Positions 1 through 8,267 of a stretch of 64,000 nt of DNA are shown one piece after another. A model generated the notes under the pieces. It ran no database searches. It had not been told where the DNA came from and saw only the letters and a list, made by a program, of their open reading frames with translations. The stretch spans positions 108,226-172,225 of the forward strand of contig NZ_JPRD01000025.1 of the NCBI RefSeq assembly GCF_000817815.1, in the 5' to 3' direction. The stretch's first letter is position 1. Each line of letters begins with the position of its first letter. Source of the DNA: Vibrio owensii CAIM 1854 = LMG 25443 (GTDB lineage Bacteria > Pseudomonadota > Gammaproteobacteria > Enterobacterales > Vibrionaceae). The position numbers and the translations under genes are program-made.

Positions 1-105
1 GAACTGGGGTTGAAAGCGCAGAACATTTCTTCTCAAACTCTGCCATTGGATTTCTCTCGTAACAAACAGATTCATAACTGCTGGCTGGTTACCCACGCAG
101 AATAG
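1..105 (+). CDS. rlmL: 23S rRNA guanine-N2 methyltransferase RlmL (RlmKL), C-terminal end only
   Basis: The first 34 codons read in frame 1 to a TAG stop and give the tail of a protein ending in [19 protein letters not shown]. This matches the C-terminus of RlmL/RlmKL, whose E. coli relative ends in a very similar DFARNRQIHNCWL motif. The enzyme methylates G2445 and G2069 of 23S rRNA; the visible part belongs to the RlmK half. The gene is cut by the window edge. It lies just upstream of the glutaredoxin-like gene and uup, the same order as rlmL-uup in E. coli, which supports the identification. Confidence 0.85.
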   Translation, partial: ELGLKAQNISSQTLPLDFSRNKQIHNCWLVTHAE

Positions 106-123
106 GGACGGAACAGTAAAAAG

Positions 124-375
124 ATGTTGAACGTGCTAACACTTTACAGCACTGAAGGATGCCATCTCTGTGAGATGGCGTTTGATCTCGTTGGTCAGAT
201 TGGCCTCGCCGAACAAACTCACATCGTCGACATTGCGTTCGACGATGTTCTCTTTTCTCGTTACGGCGTCACGATTCCCGTATTGAAATATCAAGATTCT
301 GAGTTGAACTGGCCGTTTGACTTAGAACAACTTACACATTGGTTGGATAATAATGGCATTACTTACCATTCATAA
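124..375 (+). CDS. Glutaredoxin-like family protein (DUF836 type)
   Basis: An 83-residue thioredoxin-fold protein starting MLNVLTLYSTEGCHLCEMA. The redox-type CHLC motif (Cys13, Cys16) follows the first beta strand, and a typical VTIPVLKY cis-proline segment follows near residues 48-55. The length fits the small glutaredoxin-like DUF836 family often found beside uup. The substrate is unknown; a thiol-disulfide role is inferred from the fold only. The start lies 18 bp after the rlmL stop. The 3' end overlaps the start of uup by 23 bp in another frame, so the two are probably co-transcribed and translationally coupled. Confidence 0.8.
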   Translation: MLNVLTLYSTEGCHLCEMAFDLVGQIGLAEQTHIVDIAFDDVLFSRYGVTIPVLKYQDSELNWPFDLEQLTHWLDNNGITYHS

Positions 376-2272
376 CGCGCAACTTGCATTTGGTGACCAC
401 CCATTGCTAGATAAAGCGGAGTTCGCTCTTCAAGAAAACGAACGCGTTTGTTTAGTTGGTCGTAACGGTGCAGGTAAGTCCACGTTAATGAAAGTGCTTG
501 CCGGCGACATTTTGTTGGACGATGGCAAGATTCAAATCACTCAAGACGTAGTTGTTTCTCGACTTGAACAAGATCCACCACGCAATCAAGAGGGTACGGT
601 TTACGAATACGTATCTGGTGGTTTAGCTGAAATCGGCGAACAGCTGAAGATCTACCATGATCTTCTCGATCTTGTGGCTCAGGACCCAAGTGAAAAGAAC
701 ATTAATCGTCTTGCTAAGATTCAAGAGCAGTTGGATCATCTAAATGCTTGGCGCTTTGATGACCGTGTCAAGAACGTTCTGGGCGCTTTAAAGTTAAGCC
801 CGGAAACCAAACTGACGGACTTATCTGGAGGTTGGCAACGCAAAGCCGCTCTGGCTCGTGCACTTGTTTGTGACCCTGATGTATTGCTTCTTGATGAGCC
901 TACTAACCACCTTGATGTAACAACCATCGAATGGCTAGAGAACTTCCTAAAAGATTTCAAAGGCTCAATCATCTTTATTTCTCACGACCGTGCGTTCATC
1001 AAATCGATGGCGACACGCATCGTTGACTTAGATCGCGGTCAATTGGCTTCTTTCCCTGGTAATTACGATCAGTATCTGAATGACAAAGAAGAGATGCTTC
1101 GTGTTGAAGAAATGCAAAATGCAGAGTTCGACAAAAAGTTAGCTCAAGAAGAAGTGTGGATTCGTCAGGGGATTAAAGCGCGTCGTACCCGTAATGAAGG
1201 TCGTGTTCGCGCTCTTAAGAAGCTTCGTGAAGAACGTCGTGACCGTCGTGAAGTGCAAGGTAAAGTTAACCTTAACATCGACGATGCATCGCGCTCAGGC
1301 AAGATCGTCTTTGAAGCAGAGAACGTCTCTTTTGCTTTTGAAGGCAAAAAGATCGTGGATGACTTCAGCTTCAACATCATGCGTGGTGACCGAATCGCTC
1401 TGATTGGCCCTAACGGCTGTGGTAAAAGTACGGTTCTCAAGTTGTTACTAGGCCAGTTAGAGGCACAAGGTGGTCGTCTACATTGCGGCACAAAGCTAGA
1501 AGTAGCTTACTTCGACCAGTATCGTGAAATCCTCGATCCTGAAAAGACGGTTATCGATAACTTAGCGGATGGTAAGCAAGAAGTGATGGTGGGTGGCCGT
1601 CAGCGTCATGCATTGAGCTACCTGCAAGATTTCTTGTTCGCACCAAAACGTGCTCGTACGCCAGTAAAAGCGTTATCCGGCGGTGAAAAAAACCGTCTGT
1701 TGTTGGCTCGTATCTTATTGAAACCTAACAACTTGCTTATTCTGGACGAACCAACCAACGATTTGGACATCGAAACGTTGGAACTTTTAGAAGAAATGCT
1801 TGCCAATTATCAGGGTACGTTACTGTTAGTGAGTCACGATCGTGAGTTCGTAGACAATACAGTAACAACCAGCTGGATTTTTGAAGGTAACGGCGTAATC
1901 GAAGAGTTCGTTGGTGGTTATCACGATGCTAAACAGCAGCGTGATCAAGTTCTTGCTTCACGCGGTCAGGTTGAAAAAGCAACGAAGAAAGAGAAAGTGG
2001 TTGAGGAAACTCCCAAAACTACGCAACCTAAGAACAATTCGAAGAAGTTATCGTATAAGCTGCAAAGAGAATTAGAGGCTCTTCCAGCTAAACTAGAACA
2101 ATTAGAGTCGGATATTGAGACGCTACAAGAACAAGTGAATGACCCAGAGTTCTTCACTAAATCTGTAGAACAGACTCAACCGGTATTGGAACAGCTCGCT
2201 GCAGTAGAGCAGGAGTTGGAAATCGCATTCGAGAGATGGGAAGAACTCGAAGCAATGCAACAGGACAGTTAA
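353..2272 (+). CDS. uup: ABC-F family ATPase Uup
   Basis: A 639-residue soluble protein with two ABC ATPase domains and no membrane segments. Domain 1 has Walker A GRNGAGKST (near residue 37), signature LSGGW and Walker B LLLDEPTNHLD. Domain 2 has GPNGCGKST, signature LSGGE and LLILDEPTNDLD. The linker between them is basic, and the C-terminal ~80 residues are a Lys/Glu-rich coiled coil typical of Uup. In E. coli, Uup binds ribosomes or branched DNA and limits precise transposon excision. Both ATPase sites look intact. The start overlaps the glutaredoxin-like gene, and the next gene begins only 7 bp after the stop. Confidence 0.95.
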   Translation: MALLTIHNAQLAFGDHPLLDKAEFALQENERVCLVGRNGAGKSTLMKVLAGDILLDDGKIQITQDVVVSRLEQDPPRNQEGTVYEYVSGGLAEIGEQLKIYHDLLDLVAQDPSEKNINRLAKIQEQLDHLNAWRFDDRVKNVLGALKLSPETKLTDLSGGWQRKAALARALVCDPDVLLLDEPTNHLDVTTIEWLENFLKDFKGSIIFISHDRAFIKSMATRIVDLDRGQLASFPGNYDQYLNDKEEMLRVEEMQNAEFDKKLAQEEVWIRQGIKARRTRNEGRVRALKKLREERRDRREVQGKVNLNIDDASRSGKIVFEAENVSFAFEGKKIVDDFSFNIMRGDRIALIGPNGCGKSTVLKLLLGQLEAQGGRLHCGTKLEVAYFDQYREILDPEKTVIDNLADGKQEVMVGGRQRHALSYLQDFLFAPKRARTPVKALSGGEKNRLLLARILLKPNNLLILDEPTNDLDIETLELLEEMLANYQGTLLLVSHDREFVDNTVTTSWIFEGNGVIEEFVGGYHDAKQQRDQVLASRGQVEKATKKEKVVEETPKTTQPKNNSKKLSYKLQRELEALPAKLEQLESDIETLQEQVNDPEFFTKSVEQTQPVLEQLAAVEQELEIAFERWEELEAMQQDS

Positions 2273-2279
2273 GAATTCA

Positions 2280-4010
2280 ATGAATTGTAGTAACAAATTC
2301 AAATTAACCGCCGTCGCGATGATGGTTGGTACAGCAATGAATGCTAATGCAGCATTGTATCAAGTTATTGAAGTAGAACCGGAGTCAAACGGTGATATTG
2401 TTAATTACGAGACCGCTTATGGCGTTGCGATTCAGCAAGGTGATGTTCAGGATGTAAGCACTGGTTCACCGTTTGTCCATGGTTGTTTTGATTCCGCAGC
2501 TGGTTGTACGCCGGAACAGTTTAAACTTGCGATGGAAACTCGTACAACACCAATCTCTGCAGGTGAGATGGTAGATGGAGTTAGTTATCGCGAAGAAGTT
2601 CCGTTTGCAATGGACTCAGGTTTTTATTATGTACAAGAATACGATGACTTTGAGCGCTATTGCTACAATGAACGTCGTTACTCAACGTGCGAATCCTGGG
2701 CCTCTGTGCATTGGCAACCATGGAGCAAAGAGTTAGGCAAAGACTTTACAACAAACGCACTAGCGTTTGTTGAGGGTGATGACAGTGCTTATGAAAACAA
2801 GTACAACAATGTGATCAACAGCCTTACTGCTGAGGGTGAACCAGTTGGTAACCAGAGTGTGGTAAGCGAGTCGGATTCTTCTGAACTGGAAACACGAAAT
2901 ACTGTTGTTGCACCTGTGGTCCCTACGATTATTCCGAGTGACGAAGACGCAACTGTTGTAGCGAGCCGAGCATGGCGCACTGACGGCACATTTACTGTTG
3001 GTAGTATTTCGGAAGAAGCAGTAAATGATAATGGCACGCATCATACGTCAAAAGCTGCTATCTGGGATAAAACTGGTGCGGTGAGTCAAGTTGATTGGCC
3101 TAGCAACACCTCTCAAGATGGAGAGCGTTTGGCACAAGGCAGTATGCGTGGAGTGGTATCTGACGGACTCACAGTTTATGGTGTTGGCTACAATACTTAC
3201 CCTGACGACAACTACATGAACGCTACCGTGTTTGTAGGTCAGTTAGCAACTTCTGGTGAAATTGCTGGCGTCGAGTGGGAAAACAAATTAGTAAGCGGCG
3301 CTGAACAACGTATTAGCGGTGATACTGTTCATACAAACTCGCGTTTAACAGATGTTAACTCAAACTTTGTCGCGATTGGTGAAGCGAAACGTTCTGGTGC
3401 TTATTTGATGCCAACAGGTTCTGCTCCAAATCGCCTTTTTGTTGTTGAAGACGTAAGGAAAGACTCTGTTGTTGCAGATTATCCAACTACAGGTATTTTC
3501 TTCAGTGGTGCTGGCGGTCACATGGGAGCGATCAACTCGTACAACGAGATCGTTGGTCAACTAGACGCTGAAACAACTCGTGAAGATGAAGGTAAGCCTC
3601 GTCGTAAACGCGGATTTATCTATCCATACGCACTTGGTGGAGAAGTTAGCGACCGTGCTAAAGAAATCTTCGATGGCAAAGCATGGTTCTTGGATAACCT
3701 GACGAACGGTGGAGATTTCTCTGCAGACAACAACGCGTTCCGCATCATTAATGCGACAGACATTAACGACGCTGGCGTTATTTCAGCCACTGCAATGAAG
3801 TGTGAAGGCGGATATAAGAGTACCGACCATAACGCGTCTTGTGATGGTACTGAAAAGATCGTTGCTGTTAAGTTGATGCCTATTGCCGGTGCTACTTCGG
3901 CAGATATCCAGCAGAGAAGTATCGAAGACGAGGCTTCTGAGCGCGAAGGTGCTGGCCTTGGATGGTTGGCTTTGACCATGCTTGGCTTGTTCGGGTTCCG
4001 TAGAAAATAG
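2280..4010 (+). CDS. DUF3466 family secreted protein with a GlyGly-CTERM-like tail
   Basis: A 576-residue protein with a signal peptide (hydrophobic to about residue 25, cleavage near NANA-AL). The large body is rich in Asp, Asn and Thr and has repeats reminiscent of HAF-type beta-propeller repeats. It ends with a short Gly-rich hydrophobic segment and positive charges (GAGLGWLALTMLGLFGFRRK), the layout of sorting tails processed by rhombosortase in vibrios. This matches the DUF3466 family; the biological function is unknown. It begins 7 bp after uup without a strong ribosome-binding site, so it may depend on read-through from uup. A strong hairpin terminator follows. Confidence 0.8.
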   Translation: MNCSNKFKLTAVAMMVGTAMNANAALYQVIEVEPESNGDIVNYETAYGVAIQQGDVQDVSTGSPFVHGCFDSAAGCTPEQFKLAMETRTTPISAGEMVDGVSYREEVPFAMDSGFYYVQEYDDFERYCYNERRYSTCESWASVHWQPWSKELGKDFTTNALAFVEGDDSAYENKYNNVINSLTAEGEPVGNQSVVSESDSSELETRNTVVAPVVPTIIPSDEDATVVASRAWRTDGTFTVGSISEEAVNDNGTHHTSKAAIWDKTGAVSQVDWPSNTSQDGERLAQGSMRGVVSDGLTVYGVGYNTYPDDNYMNATVFVGQLATSGEIAGVEWENKLVSGAEQRISGDTVHTNSRLTDVNSNFVAIGEAKRSGAYLMPTGSAPNRLFVVEDVRKDSVVADYPTTGIFFSGAGGHMGAINSYNEIVGQLDAETTREDEGKPRRKRGFIYPYALGGEVSDRAKEIFDGKAWFLDNLTNGGDFSADNNAFRIINATDINDAGVISATAMKCEGGYKSTDHNASCDGTEKIVAVKLMPIAGATSADIQQRSIEDEASEREGAGLGWLALTMLGLFGFRRK

Positions 4011-4028
4011 TCAGTAATTTTTAAATCA

Positions 4029-4063
4029 AGCAGAGGCTCACAGAAATGAACCTCTGCTTTTTT
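4029..4063 (+). terminator. Rho-independent terminator after the DUF3466 gene
   Basis: AGCAGAGG and CCTCTGCT form a perfect 8-bp stem followed by a run of six T, 18 bp after the stop codon. Confidence 0.9.
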
Positions 4064-4180
4064 ATGCCTTGAGAAAACGCGCAATTTGATCGATTCTTAT
4101 AAATGGAGTCATAAAAACTCCATCAAAGTTTCACAGTAACAGTAGTACGTTTGTAAATGGACCTGTATGAGGAATTAACT

Positions 4181-4354
4181 ATGAAGAGACAAAAGCGTGA
4201 TCGCCTAGAACGAGCTCAATCTCAAGGCTATAAAGCTGGGTTGAATGGAAGGTCTCAAGAGGCTTGCCCATATCAACAAATTGACGCTCGGTCGTATTGG
4301 TTAGGTGGTTGGCGTGATGCCAGAGATGAAAAACAATCTGGTCTCTATAAATAA
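4181..4354 (+). CDS. rmf: Ribosome modulation factor Rmf
   Basis: A 57-residue basic protein beginning MKRQKRDRLERAQSQGYKAG with the family motifs CPYQ and YWLGGWRDA; E. coli Rmf has 55 residues. It binds 70S ribosomes in stationary phase and promotes 100S dimers (hibernation). I chose the ATG at 4181 because it follows GAGGAA with good spacing and matches the family start; an in-frame ATG 24 bp upstream would add eight unrelated residues. Just upstream, 4103-4109 and 4117-4123 (ATGGAGT/ACTCCAT) form a hairpin in the probable leader. It lies beside convergent fabA, as in E. coli. Confidence 0.95.
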   Translation: MKRQKRDRLERAQSQGYKAGLNGRSQEACPYQQIDARSYWLGGWRDARDEKQSGLYK

Positions 4355-4381
4355 CTCTCCACATACAAACAGAAGGATTTG

Positions 4382-4405
4382 AAAGGGCTCGTTAAGAGCC
4401 TTTTC
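4382..4405 (+). terminator. Terminator after rmf
   Basis: GGCTC-GTTAA-GAGCC hairpin followed by TTTTCT, 32 bp downstream of the rmf stop. Confidence 0.75.
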
Positions 4406-4441
4406 TGCATTTGATGGATAGGAGTATAGTTATCTAACAAA

Positions 4442-4468
4442 GAAAAGGCCCCTTAAAGGAGCCTTCTT
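4442..4468 (-). terminator. Terminator of the fabA transcript
   Basis: Read on the minus strand: AAGGCTCC-TTTAA-GGGGCCTT followed by TTCTTT; an 8-bp stem with one wobble pair, 20 bp after the fabA stop. Confidence 0.75.
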
Positions 4469-4488
4469 AAATAATTAAGAGTAGGAGA

Positions 4489-5010
4489 CTAGAAGCTTGA
4501 AGTGTCTTGGAATAAGCCTACTTTCAGATCTTTTGCTACGTAGATCTCTTTGCCATCTACACAAACACGACCATCAGCTAGACCCATCACCAATTTACGG
4601 TTAACAACACGCTTCATGTGGATCTCATAAGTCACTTTTTTCGCTGTTGGTAGGATCTGACCAGTAAATTTCACTTCGCCAACCCCTAGAGCACGGCCTT
4701 TACCTTTACCGCCAACCCAGCCTAGGAAGAAACCAACAAGCTGCCACATTGCATCAAGGCCAAGACAGCCAGGCATTACTGGGTCGCCAGAGAAGTGACA
4801 GTCGAAGAACCAAAGGTCTGGAGTAATGTCCAATTCTGCTAGGATCAAACCTTTACCGAAATCACCTTCAGTCTCAGACATTTTTGTGATGCGGTCCATC
4901 ATCAACATGTTTGGTGCTGGTAGCTGAGGACCTTGTGGCCAAAGTTCACCTTGGCTAGAAGCTAGAAGATCGTCACGGTTGTAAGAATCACGTTTGTTTT
5001 GCATTATCAA
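4489..5010 (-). CDS. fabA: 3-hydroxydecanoyl-ACP dehydratase/isomerase FabA
   Basis: A 173-residue cytoplasmic enzyme. It dehydrates 3-hydroxyacyl-ACP and isomerises trans-2-decenoyl-ACP to cis-3, the branch point of unsaturated fatty acid synthesis. The hotdog-fold active-site segment [21 protein letters not shown] is present near residues 66-86, with the catalytic His in [11 protein letters not shown]. Length and sequence are typical (E. coli 172 residues). It is transcribed away from ycbZ in the same direction, and rmf converges on it. The short AT-rich gap to ycbZ (64 bp) leaves room for its own promoter. Confidence 0.97.
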   Translation of the reverse strand: MIMQNKRDSYNRDDLLASSQGELWPQGPQLPAPNMLMMDRITKMSETEGDFGKGLILAELDITPDLWFFDCHFSGDPVMPGCLGLDAMWQLVGFFLGWVGGKGKGRALGVGEVKFTGQILPTAKKVTYEIHMKRVVNRKLVMGLADGRVCVDGKEIYVAKDLKVGLFQDTSSF

Positions 5011-5074
5011 TTACTCCAATTTTTGATAGCTGCATCTTAGTGAACACGTGTACGCTAAACAACTCCGATCAGTA

Positions 5075-6715
5075 CTAGACAAACCAGTTTTTGATGCGCT
5101 CCACAATTCCGACTGGATGCTCATGTCTTTCAAAGTTTTCAATACGTTCAGCAATTTTACCGATGATGCTATCGTCTTCACCACGGAACGGTTTAGACAT
5201 CAGAATAGGAATAGCTTCATCGACAGTAGAAACTGACCAAATATGAAACTCACCATTCTTAATACTTTTTATGACATCTTTATGTAGAGCGAGATGTTTT
5301 AGGTTGGATTTAGGCATAATTACGCCTTGCTCACCTGTAAAGCCTTGGTGTTTACATACTTGGTAAAAGCCTTCAATCTTCTCGTTCAAACCGCCAACGG
5401 CCTGTACACGACCAAATTGGTCTACCGCGCCAGTAACAGCGATCTGCTGGTTGACCGGAGATTCAGATAGGGCACTCACTAAACAACAAAGCTCTGCTAA
5501 CGAGGCGCTGTCTCCGTCGACTTCACTGTATGATTGTTCGAATACGATCGAGGCAGAGTAAGGCAGAGGTTCATCTAGGTTCAGAGCAGAACTCACAAAC
5601 GCTTGCATGATCATCATGCCTTTCGCGTGTAAGTTACCACCAAGCTCCGCTTTACGTTCAACATCTGAGATATCACCGTCACCAAAGTGAATAACACAGG
5701 AAATACGTGCAGGCTCACCATAAGAGACAGGGTGTCCAGCCATATCAATGACAGTGAGGCCATTAATTTGACCGACTTGCTCGCCAGTTGTTTCAATGAT
5801 CACTTGTCCATCAAGGATATCGTCTACTGCGCGTTGTGGTAGGTACGATTCACGATAATATTTGTCATCAATTGCCTTATCAATATCATCAAATTCGATC
5901 ACAGAAGCATTTGAATACTGACTAGCAAGAGCCAGCAATTGGCTGTGCCACATTACTCCGAGTGGTAAATAGTGTTGATCTTCGGTGTAGCGCATACCAG
6001 CGAGAATAAGCCTTCTAAACGCTTGAGAGCTCAACGCTGGGTATTGATAGCGTTGACATACCCAATTAACTAGACCGATGTAACTACGCAGGCTTTCTTC
6101 GGAAAGATGTATATCTTCTTCAACCTCGGTATACATGGTAATACCAGCCGAGAAGTCTTCGTCAATGTACTCAATTTCCGCTAACTGATTGCGATCACCC
6201 GTTATAACAAGCTTTACATCGTATTCTTGGCTGCCAAGCGGAGAAGACGCGATACGATTAGGTGTCAAATTGGTCGGTGCAAAGCTTCCACCTTGAATGG
6301 CTGCTTTAATACTTGGCCATCGAGCAGCATTCGCCAAAACTAAGTTTGCTGGAACAATAAGGTAACCACCATGCGCTTTGGCGATTAAACCTGATTCAAA
6401 TGTTGTTTGCCCATCTAGATTGACACTATAACGATCGAACAGCTCTTTTCCGTCCAGCGATTCTGTAACAACGACAGGAGTATCTGTTGCCACCTGCAAA
6501 GCATCACGGATAAATCCGCGATAAACCGAGTTATCCGTGCAGTTAACTAGCAGTATGCGAGTTAGGCCTCTCACATTGACGAATCGACGGACGGTCGCTT
6601 CCAGTCTTGGTTGTAAATCAATAAATGACTTTAGCGGGAGTGAAGGAGCGTTGCTCAGAATTTCTTCGTACTGCTCAAAAGAGGGGGTGACATCTTGCCA
6701 GTTAACTTGGTTCAT
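5075..6715 (-). CDS. ycbZ: Lon-like AAA protease family protein YcbZ
   Basis: A 546-residue protein whose C-terminal half is a Lon-type protease domain. The Ser nucleophile lies in EVDGDSASLAEL and the Lys of the Ser-Lys dyad in GGLNEKIEGF. The N-terminal half is an ATPase-like region without a clear Walker A motif. It aligns along its length with E. coli YcbZ (586 residues), including RISCVVHIGDG-like and AELGGNLHAKGMMIMQAF motifs. The substrates are not established here. The matP-ycbZ-fabA-rmf order is the same as in enterobacteria, with matP divergent. Confidence 0.88.
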   Translation of the reverse strand: MNQVNWQDVTPSFEQYEEILSNAPSLPLKSFIDLQPRLEATVRRFVNVRGLTRILLVNCTDNSVYRGFIRDALQVATDTPVVVTESLDGKELFDRYSVNLDGQTTFESGLIAKAHGGYLIVPANLVLANAARWPSIKAAIQGGSFAPTNLTPNRIASSPLGSQEYDVKLVITGDRNQLAEIEYIDEDFSAGITMYTEVEEDIHLSEESLRSYIGLVNWVCQRYQYPALSSQAFRRLILAGMRYTEDQHYLPLGVMWHSQLLALASQYSNASVIEFDDIDKAIDDKYYRESYLPQRAVDDILDGQVIIETTGEQVGQINGLTVIDMAGHPVSYGEPARISCVIHFGDGDISDVERKAELGGNLHAKGMMIMQAFVSSALNLDEPLPYSASIVFEQSYSEVDGDSASLAELCCLVSALSESPVNQQIAVTGAVDQFGRVQAVGGLNEKIEGFYQVCKHQGFTGEQGVIMPKSNLKHLALHKDVIKSIKNGEFHIWSVSTVDEAIPILMSKPFRGEDDSIIGKIAERIENFERHEHPVGIVERIKNWFV

Positions 6716-6926
6716 TCAAATTCATCGTAATTTAGTCTTGTGCGCATTATAGCGAAACGATGATCAACTCCCTAGTAACAATTTGACCTATCCAAAAATT
6801 CTGCAAATTCAGTTGATTAAACCTTCGACAAATGAGTGATCAACATCGATACTTTTATGAGTTTTAATTGCTGAATTTGTGCATCTGGGTTACGCTGTCA
6901 CCATATGCGCACTAAGGGTCGGAAGG

Positions 6927-7376
6927 ATGAAATATCAGCAGCTTGAGAATTTAGAATGTGGTTGGAAATGGAAGTACCTCATCAAAAAATGGAAAGATGG
7001 TGAAGCCATCACTCGATACATTGATACGAGTGAAGTTGATGCTGCTATTGCCGAACTACGAAAGTTAGAGCATGAGCCAACACAAGTGCTAACTTGGATA
7101 GAAAATCACATGTCAGAAGAGCTTGATAATAAGCTCAAACAGGCAATTCGTGCAAAGCGCAAACGTCACTTTAATGCTGAGCAAGTACACACGAAAAAGA
7201 AGTCAATTGATCTTGATTACCGAGTGTGGGAAAAGCTCTCAAACCGAGCCAATGAGTTAGGGTGTACATTATCAGACGCCATCGAATACCTTTTATCAGA
7301 AGCTTCAAGAAGTGAGAAAGCAAGTATGAAGGTATCATCTTTGAAAGAAGATTTGAGTAAATTGTTGTCCAGCTAA
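6927..7376 (+). CDS. matP: Ter macrodomain protein MatP
   Basis: A 149-residue DNA-binding protein beginning MKYQQLENLECGWKWKYL. It has the MatP N-terminal helical domain and a ribbon-helix-helix region near residues 90-135 (KKSIDLDYRVWEKLSNRA), then a coiled-coil tail. MatP binds matS sites, organises the replication terminus and links it to the divisome. I chose the ATG at 6927 because it follows GGAAGG and matches the family; the longer open frame to 6879 adds 16 unrelated residues. It is divergent from ycbZ. An exact matS site occurs 2.2 kb downstream, at 9609-9621. Confidence 0.95.
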   Translation: MKYQQLENLECGWKWKYLIKKWKDGEAITRYIDTSEVDAAIAELRKLEHEPTQVLTWIENHMSEELDNKLKQAIRAKRKRHFNAEQVHTKKKSIDLDYRVWEKLSNRANELGCTLSDAIEYLLSEASRSEKASMKVSSLKEDLSKLLSS

Positions 7377-7386
7377 GGAGTATCAA

Positions 7387-7698
7387 ATGCTTTATGTAAT
7401 ATTGATTGCTGCTGTTGTCATTTTTTGGCTTATCGCTGTAGATAGACCCATCTTAAAGGTTAAATTCGAGAAAGGGCATATATCTAACGTGAAAGGTCAT
7501 ATTCCACCTTCTTTTAAACACAACCTGCAAGACATCGCTGAGCATGATCCCTTTGATGGTGAGATGAAAGTCTACAATCAACGTACTGGTATGCGTTTAA
7601 CTTTCTCTAAAGAAGTCCCTAAGAAAGTTCAACAGCGCATAAGAAACGTATTCCCTCACCAAGGTTTTAAGTCAACTAAAGGCAAGAAACGAGCTTAA
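7387..7698 (+). CDS. DUF3634 family small membrane-anchored protein
   Basis: A 103-residue protein with a single N-terminal transmembrane helix (VILIAAVVIFWLIAV) followed by a basic cytoplasmic domain containing GHIPPSFKHNL and a Lys-rich tail. It resembles the DUF3634 family of vibrios; the function is unknown. It starts 10 bp after matP with AAGGAG as ribosome-binding site and is followed by a terminator, so it probably forms an operon with matP. Confidence 0.7.
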   Translation: MLYVILIAAVVIFWLIAVDRPILKVKFEKGHISNVKGHIPPSFKHNLQDIAEHDPFDGEMKVYNQRTGMRLTFSKEVPKKVQQRIRNVFPHQGFKSTKGKKRA

Positions 7699-7726
7699 GC
7701 ATATTATCAGTTACTTGTTCATGTTA

Positions 7727-7757
7727 AACGGAGCGCATTAATTGCGCCCCGTTTTTA
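7727..7757 (+). terminator. Terminator after the matP-DUF3634 pair
   Basis: AACGG-A-GCGCA-ATTAAT-TGCGC-C-CCGTT hairpin followed by TTTTT. Confidence 0.85.
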
Positions 7758-7813
7758 TATTAACTAAGTCAGTGAGTTACAGTTTTAGCTTTGACTAACC
7801 AAAAGGTAACTCT

Positions 7814-8137
7814 ATGCGATACACTGTCACGTTTTTGCTTGTGTTATTTAGTAACTCTGTTGCTAAAGCTGATGACTCACAGACCAATCCCGTAGCGAAC
7901 AAAATCAAAGTAGCACTTCAAAAGAAAACCAACAGAAAGTTTGATGGTTACTACGGTTATTGTGACTTGATGATTGAGATGGAGCATAAAGGCAAGAGCG
8001 CCAAGATCAAAAAAGTAAACGGAAGTGGCGATAAACGCGTATGCCAGTTCGCTAAGTCAAATGTGAAAATAGGAAAACGTTATCGCTATAAATTCTCTGA
8101 AAAGTACATACGATTACACATAACAACGGGGGATTAG
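7814..8137 (+). CDS. Secreted small protein resembling the TolA C-terminal (TolA-III) domain
   Basis: A 107-residue protein with a signal peptide (MRYTVTFLLVLFSNSVAKA). The mature ~85 residues resemble the third domain of TolA: an amphipathic helix (NKIKVALQKK), then YYGYCDLMIEM, a KKVNGSGDKRVCQFAKSNV stretch and a final strand. The two cysteines align with the disulfide pair of TolA-III (KTC...ALC in E. coli). There is no TolA membrane anchor or long helical stalk, so it would be a free periplasmic domain. The function is unknown; binding to Tol/TonB partners, filamentous phage pIII or colicin-like toxins is possible. No operon partner. Confidence 0.6.
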   Translation: MRYTVTFLLVLFSNSVAKADDSQTNPVANKIKVALQKKTNRKFDGYYGYCDLMIEMEHKGKSAKIKKVNGSGDKRVCQFAKSNVKIGKRYRYKFSEKYIRLHITTGD

Positions 8138-8267
8138 TATTTGCTAATTACATTTCGGTAAGTTCGAATTACTTATAACTGGAATTAATGTCACATTTCG
8201 TTTACTGCATGTGGCTTTATAGATAAACTTGCCGACAGGAAAATAAAACAACGTTAGGAATATCAGT

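Noticed and set aside
507..516. GACATTTTGT in uup, resembling the shared dyad
   Set aside because: Only ten bases match, the flanks differ and it lies within coding sequence with no sigma-54 promoter near it.
2760..3044. Minus-strand open frames inside the DUF3466 gene
   Set aside because: Antisense to a well-supported gene, with no ribosome-binding sites or recognisable domains.
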